Of a DNA stretch of 52,217 nt, positions 8,193 to 17,353 are shown piece after piece; the first letter of the stretch is position 1, and every line of letters begins with the position of its first letter. The stretch is from an uncultured bacterium (GTDB lineage Bacteria > Bacillota > Clostridia > Oscillospirales > Ruminococcaceae). A program made the translations under genes and the position numbers. The notes below the pieces were generated by a model. It was not told where the DNA came from. It made no database searches and saw only the letters and a list, made by a program, of their open reading frames with translations. The DNA lies in contig CAKXHL010000015.1 of NCBI GenBank assembly GCA_934875375.1, forward strand, positions 1-52,217, given 5' to 3'.

Positions 8193-10313
8193 TTATTGTG
8201 CGTCGGCAGCCTTTTTTGCTTCCAGCTTGGCCAGCGCATCTTTTCGAGACAGGTTGATTCTGCCCTGCTGATCAATTTCAGTGACCATAACCACAATTTC
8301 ATCGCCGACAGAAACCACATCTTCAACCTTTTCCACCCGGTGATTTTCCAGTTTGGAAATGTGAACCAAGCCCTCTTTTCCAGGAGCGATCTCAACAAAC
8401 GCACCAAAGCTCATCAGGCGGGTTACCCTGCCTTTATAAATGGCTCCGATCTCCGGATCTTTCGCAATTAACTCTACAATATCTGCAGCGCGTTTAATGT
8501 CATCTTTATTGATGGCGGAAATAAACACCCGACCATCTTCTTCAATGTCGATTTTCACATTACATTCCGCACAGATTTTCTGGATTACTTTACCTCCCTG
8601 ACCGATCACATCGCGGATTTTCTCCACGTCAATCTCCAGCGTAGTCATCTTCGGCGCAAAATCGCTGAGTTCTTCACGAGGCGCAGGGATTGCTTTGAGA
8701 ATAATCTCATCCAGGATATAATCACGGGCTTTATGGGTTTTCGCAAATGCCTCTTTGATAATTTCGGGAGTCAGTCCATCAATCTTCAGATCCATCTGGA
8801 TTGCAGTAATACCTTTATGCGTACCGCCCACCTTAAAGTCCATATCGCCGTAGAAATCCTCTAGGCCCTGGATGTCCACCATGGTCATCCAACGATCCCC
8901 TTCTGTAATCAGGCCGCAGGAAATACCGGCAACCGGCGCTTTAATCGGAACGCCTGCATCCATCAAAGCCAAAGTAGAGCCGCAGATAGACGCCTGAGAG
9001 GTAGAGCCATTAGAAGACAACACCTCAGAAACCAGACGCATTGCGTACGGGAATTCCTCTTCAGAGGGTAAAACCGGCTCCAAAGCCTTCTGGGCCAGAG
9101 CGCCGTGACCAATCTCGCGACGGCCGGGGCCACGGCTGGGACGGGTCTCGCCAACCGAGTAGGACGGGAAATTGTAGTGATGCATATACCGACGGGTTTC
9201 TTCATTGTCAATACCGTCCAGCAGCTGCGCTTCCCGCATGGATCCCAGCGTTGCGACAGTCAGTACCTGAGTCTGTCCGCGGGTAAACATACCGGAACCA
9301 TGTACCCGGGGCAGCACGCCAACCTCCGCAGCCAGCGGGCGCATTTCATCCAGTTTTCTGCCGTCGACCCGCTTGCCCTCATCCAGCAGCCAGCGGCGGA
9401 CAATAAACTTCTGCAATTTGTAGATACACTCGTCAATCTGAGCCGCCTGATCCGGATGGGTCTCTTCAAATTTCTGGTGGATATCCTCCACAATAGGAGC
9501 CAAACGAGCTTCCCGCTCCACCTTATCATCGGTATCCAGTGCATACTTCACACGATCAATGGCATATTCTTTGATTGCCTCAAACAAATCATGATCAATT
9601 TCCTGAGATTCAAAGGTGAATTTTTCTTTTCCAATCTCTTTTTGCACATCCGAAATAAACGCCACCATTTTTTTGCATTCTTCATGTGCTTTCATAATTG
9701 CTTCGAGCATCGTGTCGTCATCCACTTCATTGGCGCCCGCTTCAATCATAACAATTTTTTCAGCAGAACCTACAACGGTAACCAGCATATCGGACACTGC
9801 ACGCTGGGCTTCATCCGGACAAATAATGATCTCGCCGTCTACCAATCCAACGTTAACACCTGCTACCGGGCCATTCCACGGAATATCAGAAATGGACAGG
9901 GCAAAAGAAGTGCCGATCATACCGGCAACTTCCGGCTGGCAATCAGGGTCTACCGACATAACCGTCATTACTACCGATACATCGTTGCGCATATCTTTCG
10001 GGAACAGCGGACGGATAGGACGGTCCACCATACGGGAAGCCAAGATCGCCTTTTCAGAGGGGCGGCCTTCTCTTTTTAAGAAAGAACCGGGGATTTTTCC
10101 CACAGCATACAATTTTTCTTCAAAATCAACAGACAACGGAAAAAAATCAATGCCGTCACGCGGCTTCTGCGAAGCCGTAACGTTGCATAGCACAGTGGTC
10201 TCGCCGTAACGTACCAAACAAGAACCGTTAGACAAGCCGCACATTTTTCCCACTTCAAAAGAAATCGGTTTTCCGGCCAAATCTGTTTTGAATACACGGT
10301 AATTTTCAAACAT
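8193..10313 (-). CDS. pnp: Polyribonucleotide nucleotidyltransferase (PNPase)
   Basis: A 3'-to-5' phosphorolytic exoribonuclease, trimeric and often part of the RNA degradosome. Domain order is complete: first RNase PH domain (from VGKMCGLSNGSCLVRYGETTVL), all-alpha linker, second RNase PH domain with the active-site region SNGSTSQASICGS, KH domain (DVIGQGGKVIQKIC) and C-terminal S1 domain (YKGRVTRLMSFGAFVEIAPG). Two ATGs lie close together. GGAGG is only one base from the first (10319) but seven from the second (10313), so I chose the second, giving 706 residues. It follows rpsO, the conserved order, with a structured spacer between them. Confidence 0.97.
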   Translation of the reverse strand: MFENYRVFKTDLAGKPISFEVGKMCGLSNGSCLVRYGETTVLCNVTASQKPRDGIDFFPLSVDFEEKLYAVGKIPGSFLKREGRPSEKAILASRMVDRPIRPLFPKDMRNDVSVVMTVMSVDPDCQPEVAGMIGTSFALSISDIPWNGPVAGVNVGLVDGEIIICPDEAQRAVSDMLVTVVGSAEKIVMIEAGANEVDDDTMLEAIMKAHEECKKMVAFISDVQKEIGKEKFTFESQEIDHDLFEAIKEYAIDRVKYALDTDDKVEREARLAPIVEDIHQKFEETHPDQAAQIDECIYKLQKFIVRRWLLDEGKRVDGRKLDEMRPLAAEVGVLPRVHGSGMFTRGQTQVLTVATLGSMREAQLLDGIDNEETRRYMHHYNFPSYSVGETRPSRGPGRREIGHGALAQKALEPVLPSEEEFPYAMRLVSEVLSSNGSTSQASICGSTLALMDAGVPIKAPVAGISCGLITEGDRWMTMVDIQGLEDFYGDMDFKVGGTHKGITAIQMDLKIDGLTPEIIKEAFAKTHKARDYILDEIILKAIPAPREELSDFAPKMTTLEIDVEKIRDVIGQGGKVIQKICAECNVKIDIEEDGRVFISAINKDDIKRAADIVELIAKDPEIGAIYKGRVTRLMSFGAFVEIAPGKEGLVHISKLENHRVEKVEDVVSVGDEIVVMVTEIDQQGRINLSRKDALAKLEAKKAADAQ

Positions 10314-10349
10314 GTTCATGCCTCCATTTTACGTTGGCAGGCTTCAGAT

Positions 10350-10480
10350 GGATTTAGCAATAAATCCGTTGCTCGACATCGTAAACCGCCGAACCCCCGA
10401 TTCACTGCTAAAGACCTTTCTTTAGCCTCCCCAAATTTTTCAGTATATGCACTTGAAGGGCGGACGAAAACCGTCCGCCC
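10350..10480 (-). promoter_or_regulatory. Three-hairpin rpsO-pnp spacer (pnp leader)
   Basis: Three perfect stems lie between rpsO and pnp. GGGCGGACG (10458-10466) pairs with 10472-10480, GCTAAAGA (10407-10414) with 10419-10426, and GGATTTA (10350-10356) with 10361-10367. The first has no strong T-tract, so it looks like a processing site or partial terminator. In other bacteria the pnp leader is cut by RNase III and controlled by PNPase itself; the same is an inference here. Confidence 0.6.
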
Positions 10481-10493
10481 TCCGGCATAAAAA

Positions 10494-10760
10494 CTACTTT
10501 CTCAGACCCAGTTTCGCGACAATCGCACGATAACGCTCAATATCGGTTTTCTGCAGGTAGTTCAGCAGATTCCGTCTGTGGCCGACCATTTTTAACAGGC
10601 CGCGGCGGGAATGATGATCCTTCTGATGAATTTTCAGATGCTCGGTCAGATCGTTAATCCGTTTGGTCAAAACGGCAATCTGTACCTCCGGGGAACCGGT
10701 ATCGTTTTCATGGGTTTTGTTTGCCGCAATAATTGCAGCTTTTTCTTCTTTCAACAGCAT
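10494..10760 (-). CDS. rpsO: 30S ribosomal protein S15
   Basis: Primary binding protein of the small subunit that contacts the 16S rRNA three-way junction. The 88 residues match the family, with GSPEVQIA, HKKDHHSRRGL-like HQKDHHSRRGLLKMVGHRR and the terminal LGLRK. A longer frame opens at 10799, but the ATG at 10760 gives the universal N-terminus MLLKEEKAAI and has AAGGTGG upstream. Its own promoter lies in the 3' end of ribF, leaving about 100 bases of leader, which is where S15 autoregulation would act if present. Confidence 0.97.
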   Translation of the reverse strand: MLLKEEKAAIIAANKTHENDTGSPEVQIAVLTKRINDLTEHLKIHQKDHHSRRGLLKMVGHRRNLLNYLQKTDIERYRAIVAKLGLRK

Positions 10761-10865
10761 TTTCTTTCCACCTTTTCTATTTTGCCAGTATCTTAGCAAA
10801 GGGCTGTGAAATATCCCGATCCGGGCGTTTCCCCTAAGCCAAGGTATAGCATGATTAGCCTATGT

Positions 10866-10894
10866 ATTATACCATGGGGAAATCCTCTTGTAAA
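10866..10894 (-). promoter_or_regulatory. Sigma-A promoter of rpsO-pnp inside ribF
   Basis: Minus strand TTTACA (10889-10894), 17-base spacer, TATAAT (10866-10871). The -10 hexamer contains the ribF stop codon (the TAA of TATAAT). It would allow rpsO-pnp expression independent of the upstream operon. Confidence 0.8.
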
Positions 10895-11781
10895 GCCTTT
10901 TTTACGATTTGATCAGCTTTTTGGGCATCTGCCGCAATTTGTGCCCGCAATGCTTCCACTGAATCAAATTTCTGTTCCGGTCTTAGAAAAGATAAAAAAG
11001 TGACCGGAATTTCTTTCCCATATAAGTCGCCGGAAAAGCCAATCAGATACGTTTCCGCCCGCGGTGTCATCCCTTTTTCAACAGTGGGGCGCACACCGAT
11101 ATTGGTCACACCCGCATAGGTTTTGCCATCCACTTGGGCCATCGTCGCATATACCCCAAACCGCGGCAGCACCATCTGGGGCGGGATTGGTTGATTAATA
11201 GTCGGAAACTGCAATCTGCGGCCCAGTGCCTTGCCATGCTCCACGGGAAAATCCAAAAAGTACCGCCGACCCAGCAGTTGCCGGGCCCTTTCCATTTCTC
11301 CGGCGGCAATTGCCTGACGCACCCGGGTGGAGCTGACTGCTTCCCCGCCGTCCATCACTTCCTCCAAAACCGCGCAGGATAATCCAAAGGTTTTACAGAA
11401 TCGAGACAATGATTCCGCATCACAGGACGCCCCTTTTCCAAAGCGGAAATCCTGGCCGCAGCAGACTGCCGCCGCATTCATTTTTTCTTTCAGGATCTGA
11501 CGAACAAACGCTTCTCCAGACAGATTCCGAAAATCGGAAAAATCAGGCGCATAAATCTGCCGGATCCCCATTTTTTTCAAAATGCGGATTTTCTGCTCCA
11601 GCGTTGTAATTTCACCAGCCCCCTGCTTTTTGGAAGGACCGCCTTCATGCATGGTAAAAGTGAATACCGCCGGGATAAGATGTCCGTTTGCCAACGATAC
11701 CGCTTTTTCGATTACGCGGCGATGTCCTTGATGCACACCGTCAAAAAAACCCAGCGCTACTGCCGTTTGCTGTTTTTCCAT
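10867..11781 (-). CDS. ribF: Bifunctional riboflavin kinase / FAD synthetase
   Basis: Makes FMN from riboflavin and FAD from FMN. The N-terminal nucleotidyltransferase domain has LGFFDGVHQGHRRVI (G..DGVH.GH signature) and VSSTRVRQAI. The C-terminal riboflavin kinase domain has GRRLQFPTIN (normally GR.LGFPTAN), FGVYA, GVTNIG and a PRAETYLIGFSGDLYG segment. Two possible ATGs exist; GGGGAG sits 2 bases from that at 11787 and 8 from that at 11781, so I chose the latter (304 residues). It lies in the conserved truB-ribF-rpsO order, interrupted only by the broken GNAT gene. Confidence 0.94.
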   Translation of the reverse strand: MEKQQTAVALGFFDGVHQGHRRVIEKAVSLANGHLIPAVFTFTMHEGGPSKKQGAGEITTLEQKIRILKKMGIRQIYAPDFSDFRNLSGEAFVRQILKEKMNAAAVCCGQDFRFGKGASCDAESLSRFCKTFGLSCAVLEEVMDGGEAVSSTRVRQAIAAGEMERARQLLGRRYFLDFPVEHGKALGRRLQFPTINQPIPPQMVLPRFGVYATMAQVDGKTYAGVTNIGVRPTVEKGMTPRAETYLIGFSGDLYGKEIPVTFLSFLRPEQKFDSVEALRAQIAADAQKADQIVKKALQEDFPMV

Positions 11782-11811
11782 TTTCATCTCTCCCCTTAGG
11801 TGTGTTTTTTC

Positions 11812-12538
11812 TCACCCCACTGAAAAGTTAACACCATACCAACGCAGCCCCAGCTTTTTTGCAACCTGCTGGGAAGCAATATTATCCCTATGAAGTGCTG
11901 TAAAGCGGCATTCTGCCCTCTTTTCGCACCGCTCTTACCCAAGCCATAACAGCAAGGCCGGCATAACCTCGGCCCCGATACACAAAAAGCGTCTCTAAAC
12001 CAGCTTCTGCCGCCTCATTGCTGATTCGGACACTGCGGCAAATAGTTACCGCTTGTCCATTTTGAATCACTGCCGCACAGGGAAGTACATAAGGAATTTC
12101 CTGTGCAAGCCAAGAAAATGCATCCGGAAGAAACGATTGAATATTTTCCTGGTTTAAAAACACCACGTCGTCCGGCATTGGGAGTTCAGGTATCCAATAA
12201 CAAGGCCCATAATCCGCCTCTTTCGCGTCGGGAAGGCGCAAGTACTCTTCTCGACATCGGGGTGAATCTGCCCGCGGCGTCTTTTCCTGAACAGCCCATT
12301 TTGTCAGCTCCCCGATAAGGCTCTCTGTCAGATCGCTGCGGAACTGGTAGAAAATATCGCCATCCAGCGAACGAGTCAAAAACATCCGCACCACTTTTGG
12401 AGGATTGGGCCACGGTTCGTTGACCAGCAAAAGCCTCCCGGATAAATTGAAAGTATACATCGCCCGGGTATGCCATTTCATCAGCTGCCCAGCAGTCAGA
12501 TTTGTGCCGGGCAGCCACTGTATTTGTTCTTTTTGCAA
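11812..12538 (-). pseudogene. GNAT-like acetyltransferase, single-base frameshift near the 3' end
   Basis: The open frame runs from TTG 12538 to a stop at 11888 (216 residues). Its end, LETLFVYRGRGYAGLAVMAW, is an acetyl-CoA binding loop of the GNAT fold, then GRMPLYSTS and a stop. If one base near 11890 (in CATAGGGAT) is removed, the frame continues as WDNIASQQVAKKLGLRW and ends at 11812. That restores the normal GNAT ending, in which STSWDN.AS..VA.KLG follows the loop. The N-terminal 120 residues are unfamiliar. TTG is preceded by GAGGAGAAGAGG. It sits 26 bases after truB. Either a true frameshift or a sequencing error. Confidence 0.75.
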
Positions 12539-12564
12539 CCTCTTCTCCTCTGCATTGACCGATC

Positions 12565-13485
12565 TTAGCGCACAAACAATTTTCGAATGCGAAGTTCGCT
12601 TTGTTCTTCATATCCCAGCCCCAGAAACCGCCTGTCCGGGCCAAAAACACAGAAGTTTCCCTCCATGCCAACGCAGCCCGCTTTTAAAGATGCCAGCCGA
12701 ACTCCGTTTTGGAACAATCGGGCATTCTTTGCCGTCAGCTGGATCTGTTCATAAACTGCAAAAGCAGTTTCCACCGGCAGTACCTTCTGCCCTAGCATTC
12801 CTGCATCCGCCAGCTGCTGAGCCTGTTCAATCGTGATCGCATCCTCCACCCGGTATCCGGAGGAAATCACGCGCCGCAGCCCGGTCATTACCGCGCCGCA
12901 ACCCAACGCCTGCCCTACATCGTGGCAGATCGTCCTCACATAAGTGCCCTTGGAACATGACACATAAATTTTGTAAAGGTTTTCCTGCTCCCTCGCCTGC
13001 AGTAAGCGCAGCTCCTGCACCGTCACTGGGCGGGGCTGGCGTTCCACCTCCACCCCTTCCCGCGCCAGATCGTAAAGCCGGCGGCCTTGCACCCAAATGG
13101 CTGAATACATAGGCGGCATCTGCAAAAAATCTCCTTTAAATTGAGACAACGCCTCTTCCACCTGCGCTGCCGTGCAGGAAACTTCCTTTTCGTCCAATAC
13201 CTTTCCGGTGCAGTCCTGGGTATCGGTAGTTTGCCCCAGTCGAAACCATGCTTCATATGCCTTGGTTTGATCCGGTAAAATATCGCTGGCTTTGGTCGCC
13301 GCGCCCAAAAACAACGGCAATACACCTGTGGCCATTGGATCCAGCGTTCCGCCATGACCGACTTTGCGAGTCCTGGCAATGCCGCGAACCTTGGCAACCA
13401 CGTCAAAAGAAGTAAAGCCTTCCGGCTTGTCAATCAACAGAATGCCGGATAATTCTTTGGAGGGATCATCTGTCTTCCCGTTCAA
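12565..13485 (-). CDS. truB: tRNA pseudouridine(55) synthase TruB
   Basis: Makes the pseudouridine in the T-arm of tRNAs. LLIDKPEGFTSFDVV and the catalytic segment GHGGTLDPMATGVLPL (catalytic Asp in TLDP) are in the N-terminal half, and KGTYVRTICHDVGQALG is the third family motif. The C-terminal extension after LPVE is a small PUA-like or TruB_C region. The 306-residue length is normal. The ATG overlaps the nrnA stop by four bases (ATGA), as expected in the operon. Confidence 0.95.
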   Translation of the reverse strand: MNGKTDDPSKELSGILLIDKPEGFTSFDVVAKVRGIARTRKVGHGGTLDPMATGVLPLFLGAATKASDILPDQTKAYEAWFRLGQTTDTQDCTGKVLDEKEVSCTAAQVEEALSQFKGDFLQMPPMYSAIWVQGRRLYDLAREGVEVERQPRPVTVQELRLLQAREQENLYKIYVSCSKGTYVRTICHDVGQALGCGAVMTGLRRVISSGYRVEDAITIEQAQQLADAGMLGQKVLPVETAFAVYEQIQLTAKNARLFQNGVRLASLKAGCVGMEGNFCVFGPDRRFLGLGYEEQSELRIRKLFVR

Positions 13486-14429
13486 AGCCCAGCCTCCTTG
13501 CAGGCGGCCTGTGCCGCTTTAATAATCTGATCCCGGCATCGCTCCAGCGACTCCGAAATAAAGCAGCCCGCTGCCCGGGCGTGTCCGCCGCCGCCAAAGA
13601 CGGAACAAATTTGGGAAGCGTCGATCTTTTCCACCGTGCGCAGAGAAACTTTAAATCCACCCGGCTTCTCCCGCAGTGCGATTCCCACCTGCACCCCCTC
13701 AATTTCGCGGGGAATGGAAGAAAGCCCATCCAATTCCGACTCCAAAGCGCCAGTGCGGGCTAACATCTCGCTGGTCACCGCGATCAGCGCAATTTTTCCG
13801 TCCATGGCGTAGGTAAGCGAATCCAAAACCTCTCGTTCCATGGCAATCCTTCCCTTGGATTTGGTGCCGAACATCCGGCGATTGATCCGGTATGCATCCG
13901 CTCCCAAATCAATCATATCCGCCGCAACACGCAAGGTGTGGGAGGTAACGTTGGAATACTGAAAACATCCTGTGTCGGTACACAAACCGGTGTAAATGCA
14001 GTTTGCCATAGTTTGATCCGGCTGGACGCCCAGCTCTCGAATGACCTCGATCATAATTTCGGCCGTAGCAGCCGCATCAGCACACAGTAGCGTGCGTTGC
14101 GCATATTTTCGGTTGGAAGGATGATGGTCAATACATAAATCCACTTTCTCCGACCAGCAGGAAAGCCCGCTCCCTAACAGCTGCGGGTCTGCAACGTCCA
14201 CTGTCGCAACACATTGCGGTGCGAAATCCGGCATCTGCTGTGGGAGCAAAAAAGAAAATTGGGGCGGGATCGGATCAGAACAGGCAACCCTTACTTGTTT
14301 TCCCATCGCCCGCAACGCATAATACAGGCCAAAGCCAGAACCCAGCGTATCCCCATCGGGACTTTGGTGGCACAGGATCAAAATTTGATTCTGTGCTTTC
14401 AGATATTCGCAGGTCTGCTGTACTGTCAT
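13482..14429 (-). CDS. nrnA: DHH-family phosphoesterase, NrnA type
   Basis: Bifunctional oligoribonuclease and pAp phosphatase that degrades short RNAs and 3'-phosphoadenosine 5'-phosphate. The DHH domain has CHQSPDGDTLGSG near residue 20, VATVDVADPQLLG, and CIDHHPSNRKYA, the DHH motif itself. The DHHA1 domain ends with GGGHARAAGCFIS. A TTG-started frame from 14465 is less likely; ATG at 14429 has GGGAAGGA upstream and gives the usual N-terminus. 315 residues. Placed between rbfA and truB as in most Firmicutes. Confidence 0.92.
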   Translation of the reverse strand: MTVQQTCEYLKAQNQILILCHQSPDGDTLGSGFGLYYALRAMGKQVRVACSDPIPPQFSFLLPQQMPDFAPQCVATVDVADPQLLGSGLSCWSEKVDLCIDHHPSNRKYAQRTLLCADAAATAEIMIEVIRELGVQPDQTMANCIYTGLCTDTGCFQYSNVTSHTLRVAADMIDLGADAYRINRRMFGTKSKGRIAMEREVLDSLTYAMDGKIALIAVTSEMLARTGALESELDGLSSIPREIEGVQVGIALREKPGGFKVSLRTVEKIDASQICSVFGGGGHARAAGCFISESLERCRDQIIKAAQAACKEAGL

Positions 14430-14461
14430 GTTATCATCCTTCCCTTTTCCTGTCGTCCCGC

Positions 14462-14806
14462 TCAACCCTTATTCAGGTCGTGAAGCATTTGATTGATATG
14501 GGCACTATGCTCGATCGAATCATCTGCAACAAACTGAATCTGGGGCGACCGGCGCAGCTTGATTCTCCGGCCCAATTCCCGCCGAACATAGCCGGCCGCG
14601 CTGTTCAGTCCCTCAACTGCGGATTTCGCCGCGTCGATACCATCCAAAGAACTGACATATACCCGGCACAGCGATAAATCTTTGCTCAAATCCACTTTTA
14701 AAATGCTCAAAAGCCCGTTGATTCTCGGATCCTTCAGCGTGCGCATGATGTCGGTCAGTTCCCGTTTTACATCCTCGCTGGTTCGATCCAGACGAAAGCT
14801 TGGCAT
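14462..14806 (-). CDS. rbfA: Ribosome-binding factor A
   Basis: Cold-adaptation and 30S maturation factor that acts on helix 1 of 16S rRNA. The 114 residues form the KH-like fold: R.DRTSEDVKRELTDIM, LKDPRING, VYVSSLDG and a C-terminal RRSPQIQFVADDSIEHSAHI, all standard. The longer frame at 14872 runs into the infB terminator hairpin, whereas ATG 14806 follows AGGAGG, so the shorter start is chosen. Note the hairpin between it and infB. Confidence 0.95.
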   Translation of the reverse strand: MPSFRLDRTSEDVKRELTDIMRTLKDPRINGLLSILKVDLSKDLSLCRVYVSSLDGIDAAKSAVEGLNSAAGYVRRELGRRIKLRRSPQIQFVADDSIEHSAHINQMLHDLNKG

Positions 14807-14870
14807 CCTCTCAGCCTCCTTATTTTTTATTTGCCAAACCGGCCGACAGACCTTCACGCGGGGTCCGCGC

Positions 14871-14897
14871 AAAAAGGGTTACGTCCCGCGTAACCCT
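14871..14897 (-). terminator. Intra-operon terminator between infB and rbfA
   Basis: On the minus strand AGGGTTACG, a 5-base loop, CGTAACCCT and then TTTT form a compact intrinsic terminator 39 bases after the infB stop. It would reduce expression of rbfA, nrnA, truB and ribF relative to infB unless read through. Confidence 0.75.
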
Positions 14898-14935
14898 GTG
14901 CTGCCCAGTCTTACCAGGCAAAAATATGAAAAAGA

Positions 14936-17353
14936 TTAGTCTTCCCGATATTCTTCCACTACATAAGCTTCCAGAATATCGCCCTCTTTGATATCATTGA
15001 ATTTTTCCATGGTCATACCGCATTCATAACCGGAAGCCACCTCACGCACATCGTCTTTAAAACGCTTGAGGGAGGAAAGCTTATCATCCGCTACAATAAT
15101 ACCGTCGCGCACTACCCGGATATTGGCGTTGCGGGCGATCTTTCCTTCCAGCACATAGCAGCCCGCGACTACGCCTACGCCGGTAATTTTATATACCTGA
15201 CGAATTTCGGCCCGGCCCAAATCCACATCCTTGAATTTTGGCGCCAACATGCCCTTCATAGCGGCGGTCACATCTTCAATGGCATCGTAGATAATCCGAT
15301 ACAGACGGATTTCCACGCCGCTTTGTTCCGCATTTTCTTTTGCCACCGGGTCGGGCCGCACATTAAAGCCGACGATGATCGCATTGGAAGCCTCTGCCAG
15401 CATCACGTCAGATTCGCTCACAGCACCCACCGCACCGTGGATGACTCGAACGCGGACTTCATCGTTGGAGATTTTCTCCAGCGATTGACGCACCGCCTCC
15501 ACCGATCCCATTACATCTGCCTTGACAATAATCGGCAATTCTTTCATTTCGCCTTCCGCAATCTGGCTGAACAGGTTATCCAGCGTAACTTTCTGGTATG
15601 ACTTGAATACCTCTTCCTTCTGCTCATGGCGGCGCTGTTCTACCAATTCACGGGCCAAACGCTCATCCTCTACGGCATTGAACGTATCGCCGGCGGAAGG
15701 TACTTCCGCCAGTCCGGTAATTTCTACCGGAACCGAAGGACCAGCCTCTTCCACCTGCTGTCCGTGGTCATCCAACATCACGCGAACACGTCCCAGTGCC
15801 GTACCGGCAATGATTACATCCCCGGTGTGCAGGGTTCCGTTCTGTACCAATACCGTAGCGACCGGGCCACGGCCCTTATCCAGCTTCGCCTCAATCACAG
15901 TACCTTTGGCCAAGCGGTCAGGGTTCGCCTTCAGTTCCTTCATGTCCGCCACCAGCTGAACCATTTCCAATAAAGTGTCTATTCCCTGCTTGGTCACAGC
16001 AGAAACGGGAACACAGATGACATCGCCGCCCCATTCTTCAGGAACCAGCTCGTATTCGGTCAGTTCCTGCTTTACTTTATCCGGATTGGCGGTATCTTTA
16101 TCCATTTTATTGATTGCTACAATAATGGAAACACCTGCGGCCTTGGCATGGTTAATTGCCTCCACCGTCTGCGGCATGATACCGTCATCCGCAGCAACCA
16201 CCAGGATTGCAATATCGGTAACCTGAGCTCCACGGGCACGCATGGAAGTGAACGCCTCATGGCCGGGCGTATCCAGGAAGGTGATCGGACGACCGTTAAC
16301 CATAACCCGATATGCACCAATGTGCTGGGTAATACCGCCCGCCTCGGTTGAAGTAACGTTCGCATGACGGATTGCATCCAGCAGCGACGTCTTACCATGG
16401 TCAACATGACCCATCACAACCACAACAGGACTCCTCTCCTGCAGGTTTTCGTCGTTATCTTCGCTGTCATCAATCAAGCGGTCTTCAATCGTGAGGATGA
16501 CTTCCTTTTCCACCTTGGCACCGATCTCCATAGCGACCATCGCTGCTGTATCGTAATCGATAACCTCTGTAACCGAAGCCATAACGCCCAGCGCCATCAG
16601 CCGCTTGATTACCTCAGCCGCCGTAACTTTCAGCCTTGCGGCCAACTCTCCCACCTGGATTTCATCCGGAATAGTGATTTCCAGTTTCTGGCGTCTTTGC
16701 CGCTCCATCTCCAAACGACGCATCTTCTGTGCTTCTTTATCTTTGCGGGAAAATTGGGGGCGTCCCCGCTGAGCAGACCGCTGGGTAAGTTTTTGTTTTT
16801 TTACGCCAGTGTCTTTGTTCCCTATGCTGGAGGTAGCAATATTATCATACTTTTCGTTGTATTTATCCAGATTGACTTGGGAGGTGCGCATATCTACATG
16901 GCGGCCGCGAGTACCGGTAGAAGCGGATTCCGAAACGGTCGCAGCCGGGGTATTGCCGGTCTGTGGATGCGGGCGGTTCTGCTGCCCAGCAGGACGACCG
17001 CTTTGCGGATGGCGGACATTTTGCTGCCCCGGTTTCTGCCCCTCAGGCTTCTTGTTTTGCTGAGGTGGAGCGGACACCGGCTCCTGTTTTTCTACTGAAA
17101 CCGGATTTTTTTCTTCTTTGGGCTGTTCCTTTTCATCCCCCTCTTCTTTTTTGCCGGAAGCAAAATAAGCGTCAAAACTCTCCACCTGATTTTTCTGGGT
17201 AAAATGCTCAAACACAACATTGAGCTCCTCTTCCGTCAGCGCCGTCATATGTTTTTTCGGCGTGTCAAAGTGTTTTCCCAACAAAGTGATAATATCTTTG
17301 CTGGGGACATTTAAATCCTTGGCCACTTCGTGCACACGGTATTTTATCATCAT
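14936..17353 (-). CDS. infB: Translation initiation factor IF-2
   Basis: GTPase that places initiator tRNA on the 30S subunit. The N-terminal IF2N domain (1-55) is followed by a low-complexity Lys/Pro/Gln/Arg linker (about 65-225), a second IF2N-like domain (230-285), then the G domain: GHVDHGKT at 315-322, DTPGHEAF at 361-368 and NKMD at 415-418. The C-terminal domains end with GYECGMTMEKFNDIKEGDILEAY. At 805 residues it is normal. ATG 17353 overlaps the ylxQ stop as ATGA and follows AAGGAGG by 10 bases. Confidence 0.97.
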   Translation of the reverse strand: MMIKYRVHEVAKDLNVPSKDIITLLGKHFDTPKKHMTALTEEELNVVFEHFTQKNQVESFDAYFASGKKEEGDEKEQPKEEKNPVSVEKQEPVSAPPQQNKKPEGQKPGQQNVRHPQSGRPAGQQNRPHPQTGNTPAATVSESASTGTRGRHVDMRTSQVNLDKYNEKYDNIATSSIGNKDTGVKKQKLTQRSAQRGRPQFSRKDKEAQKMRRLEMERQRRQKLEITIPDEIQVGELAARLKVTAAEVIKRLMALGVMASVTEVIDYDTAAMVAMEIGAKVEKEVILTIEDRLIDDSEDNDENLQERSPVVVVMGHVDHGKTSLLDAIRHANVTSTEAGGITQHIGAYRVMVNGRPITFLDTPGHEAFTSMRARGAQVTDIAILVVAADDGIMPQTVEAINHAKAAGVSIIVAINKMDKDTANPDKVKQELTEYELVPEEWGGDVICVPVSAVTKQGIDTLLEMVQLVADMKELKANPDRLAKGTVIEAKLDKGRGPVATVLVQNGTLHTGDVIIAGTALGRVRVMLDDHGQQVEEAGPSVPVEITGLAEVPSAGDTFNAVEDERLARELVEQRRHEQKEEVFKSYQKVTLDNLFSQIAEGEMKELPIIVKADVMGSVEAVRQSLEKISNDEVRVRVIHGAVGAVSESDVMLAEASNAIIVGFNVRPDPVAKENAEQSGVEIRLYRIIYDAIEDVTAAMKGMLAPKFKDVDLGRAEIRQVYKITGVGVVAGCYVLEGKIARNANIRVVRDGIIVADDKLSSLKRFKDDVREVASGYECGMTMEKFNDIKEGDILEAYVVEEYRED

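Noticed and set aside
16364..17098. 244-residue plus-strand frame opposite infB
   Set aside because: Shadow of the low-complexity infB linker; no start signal.
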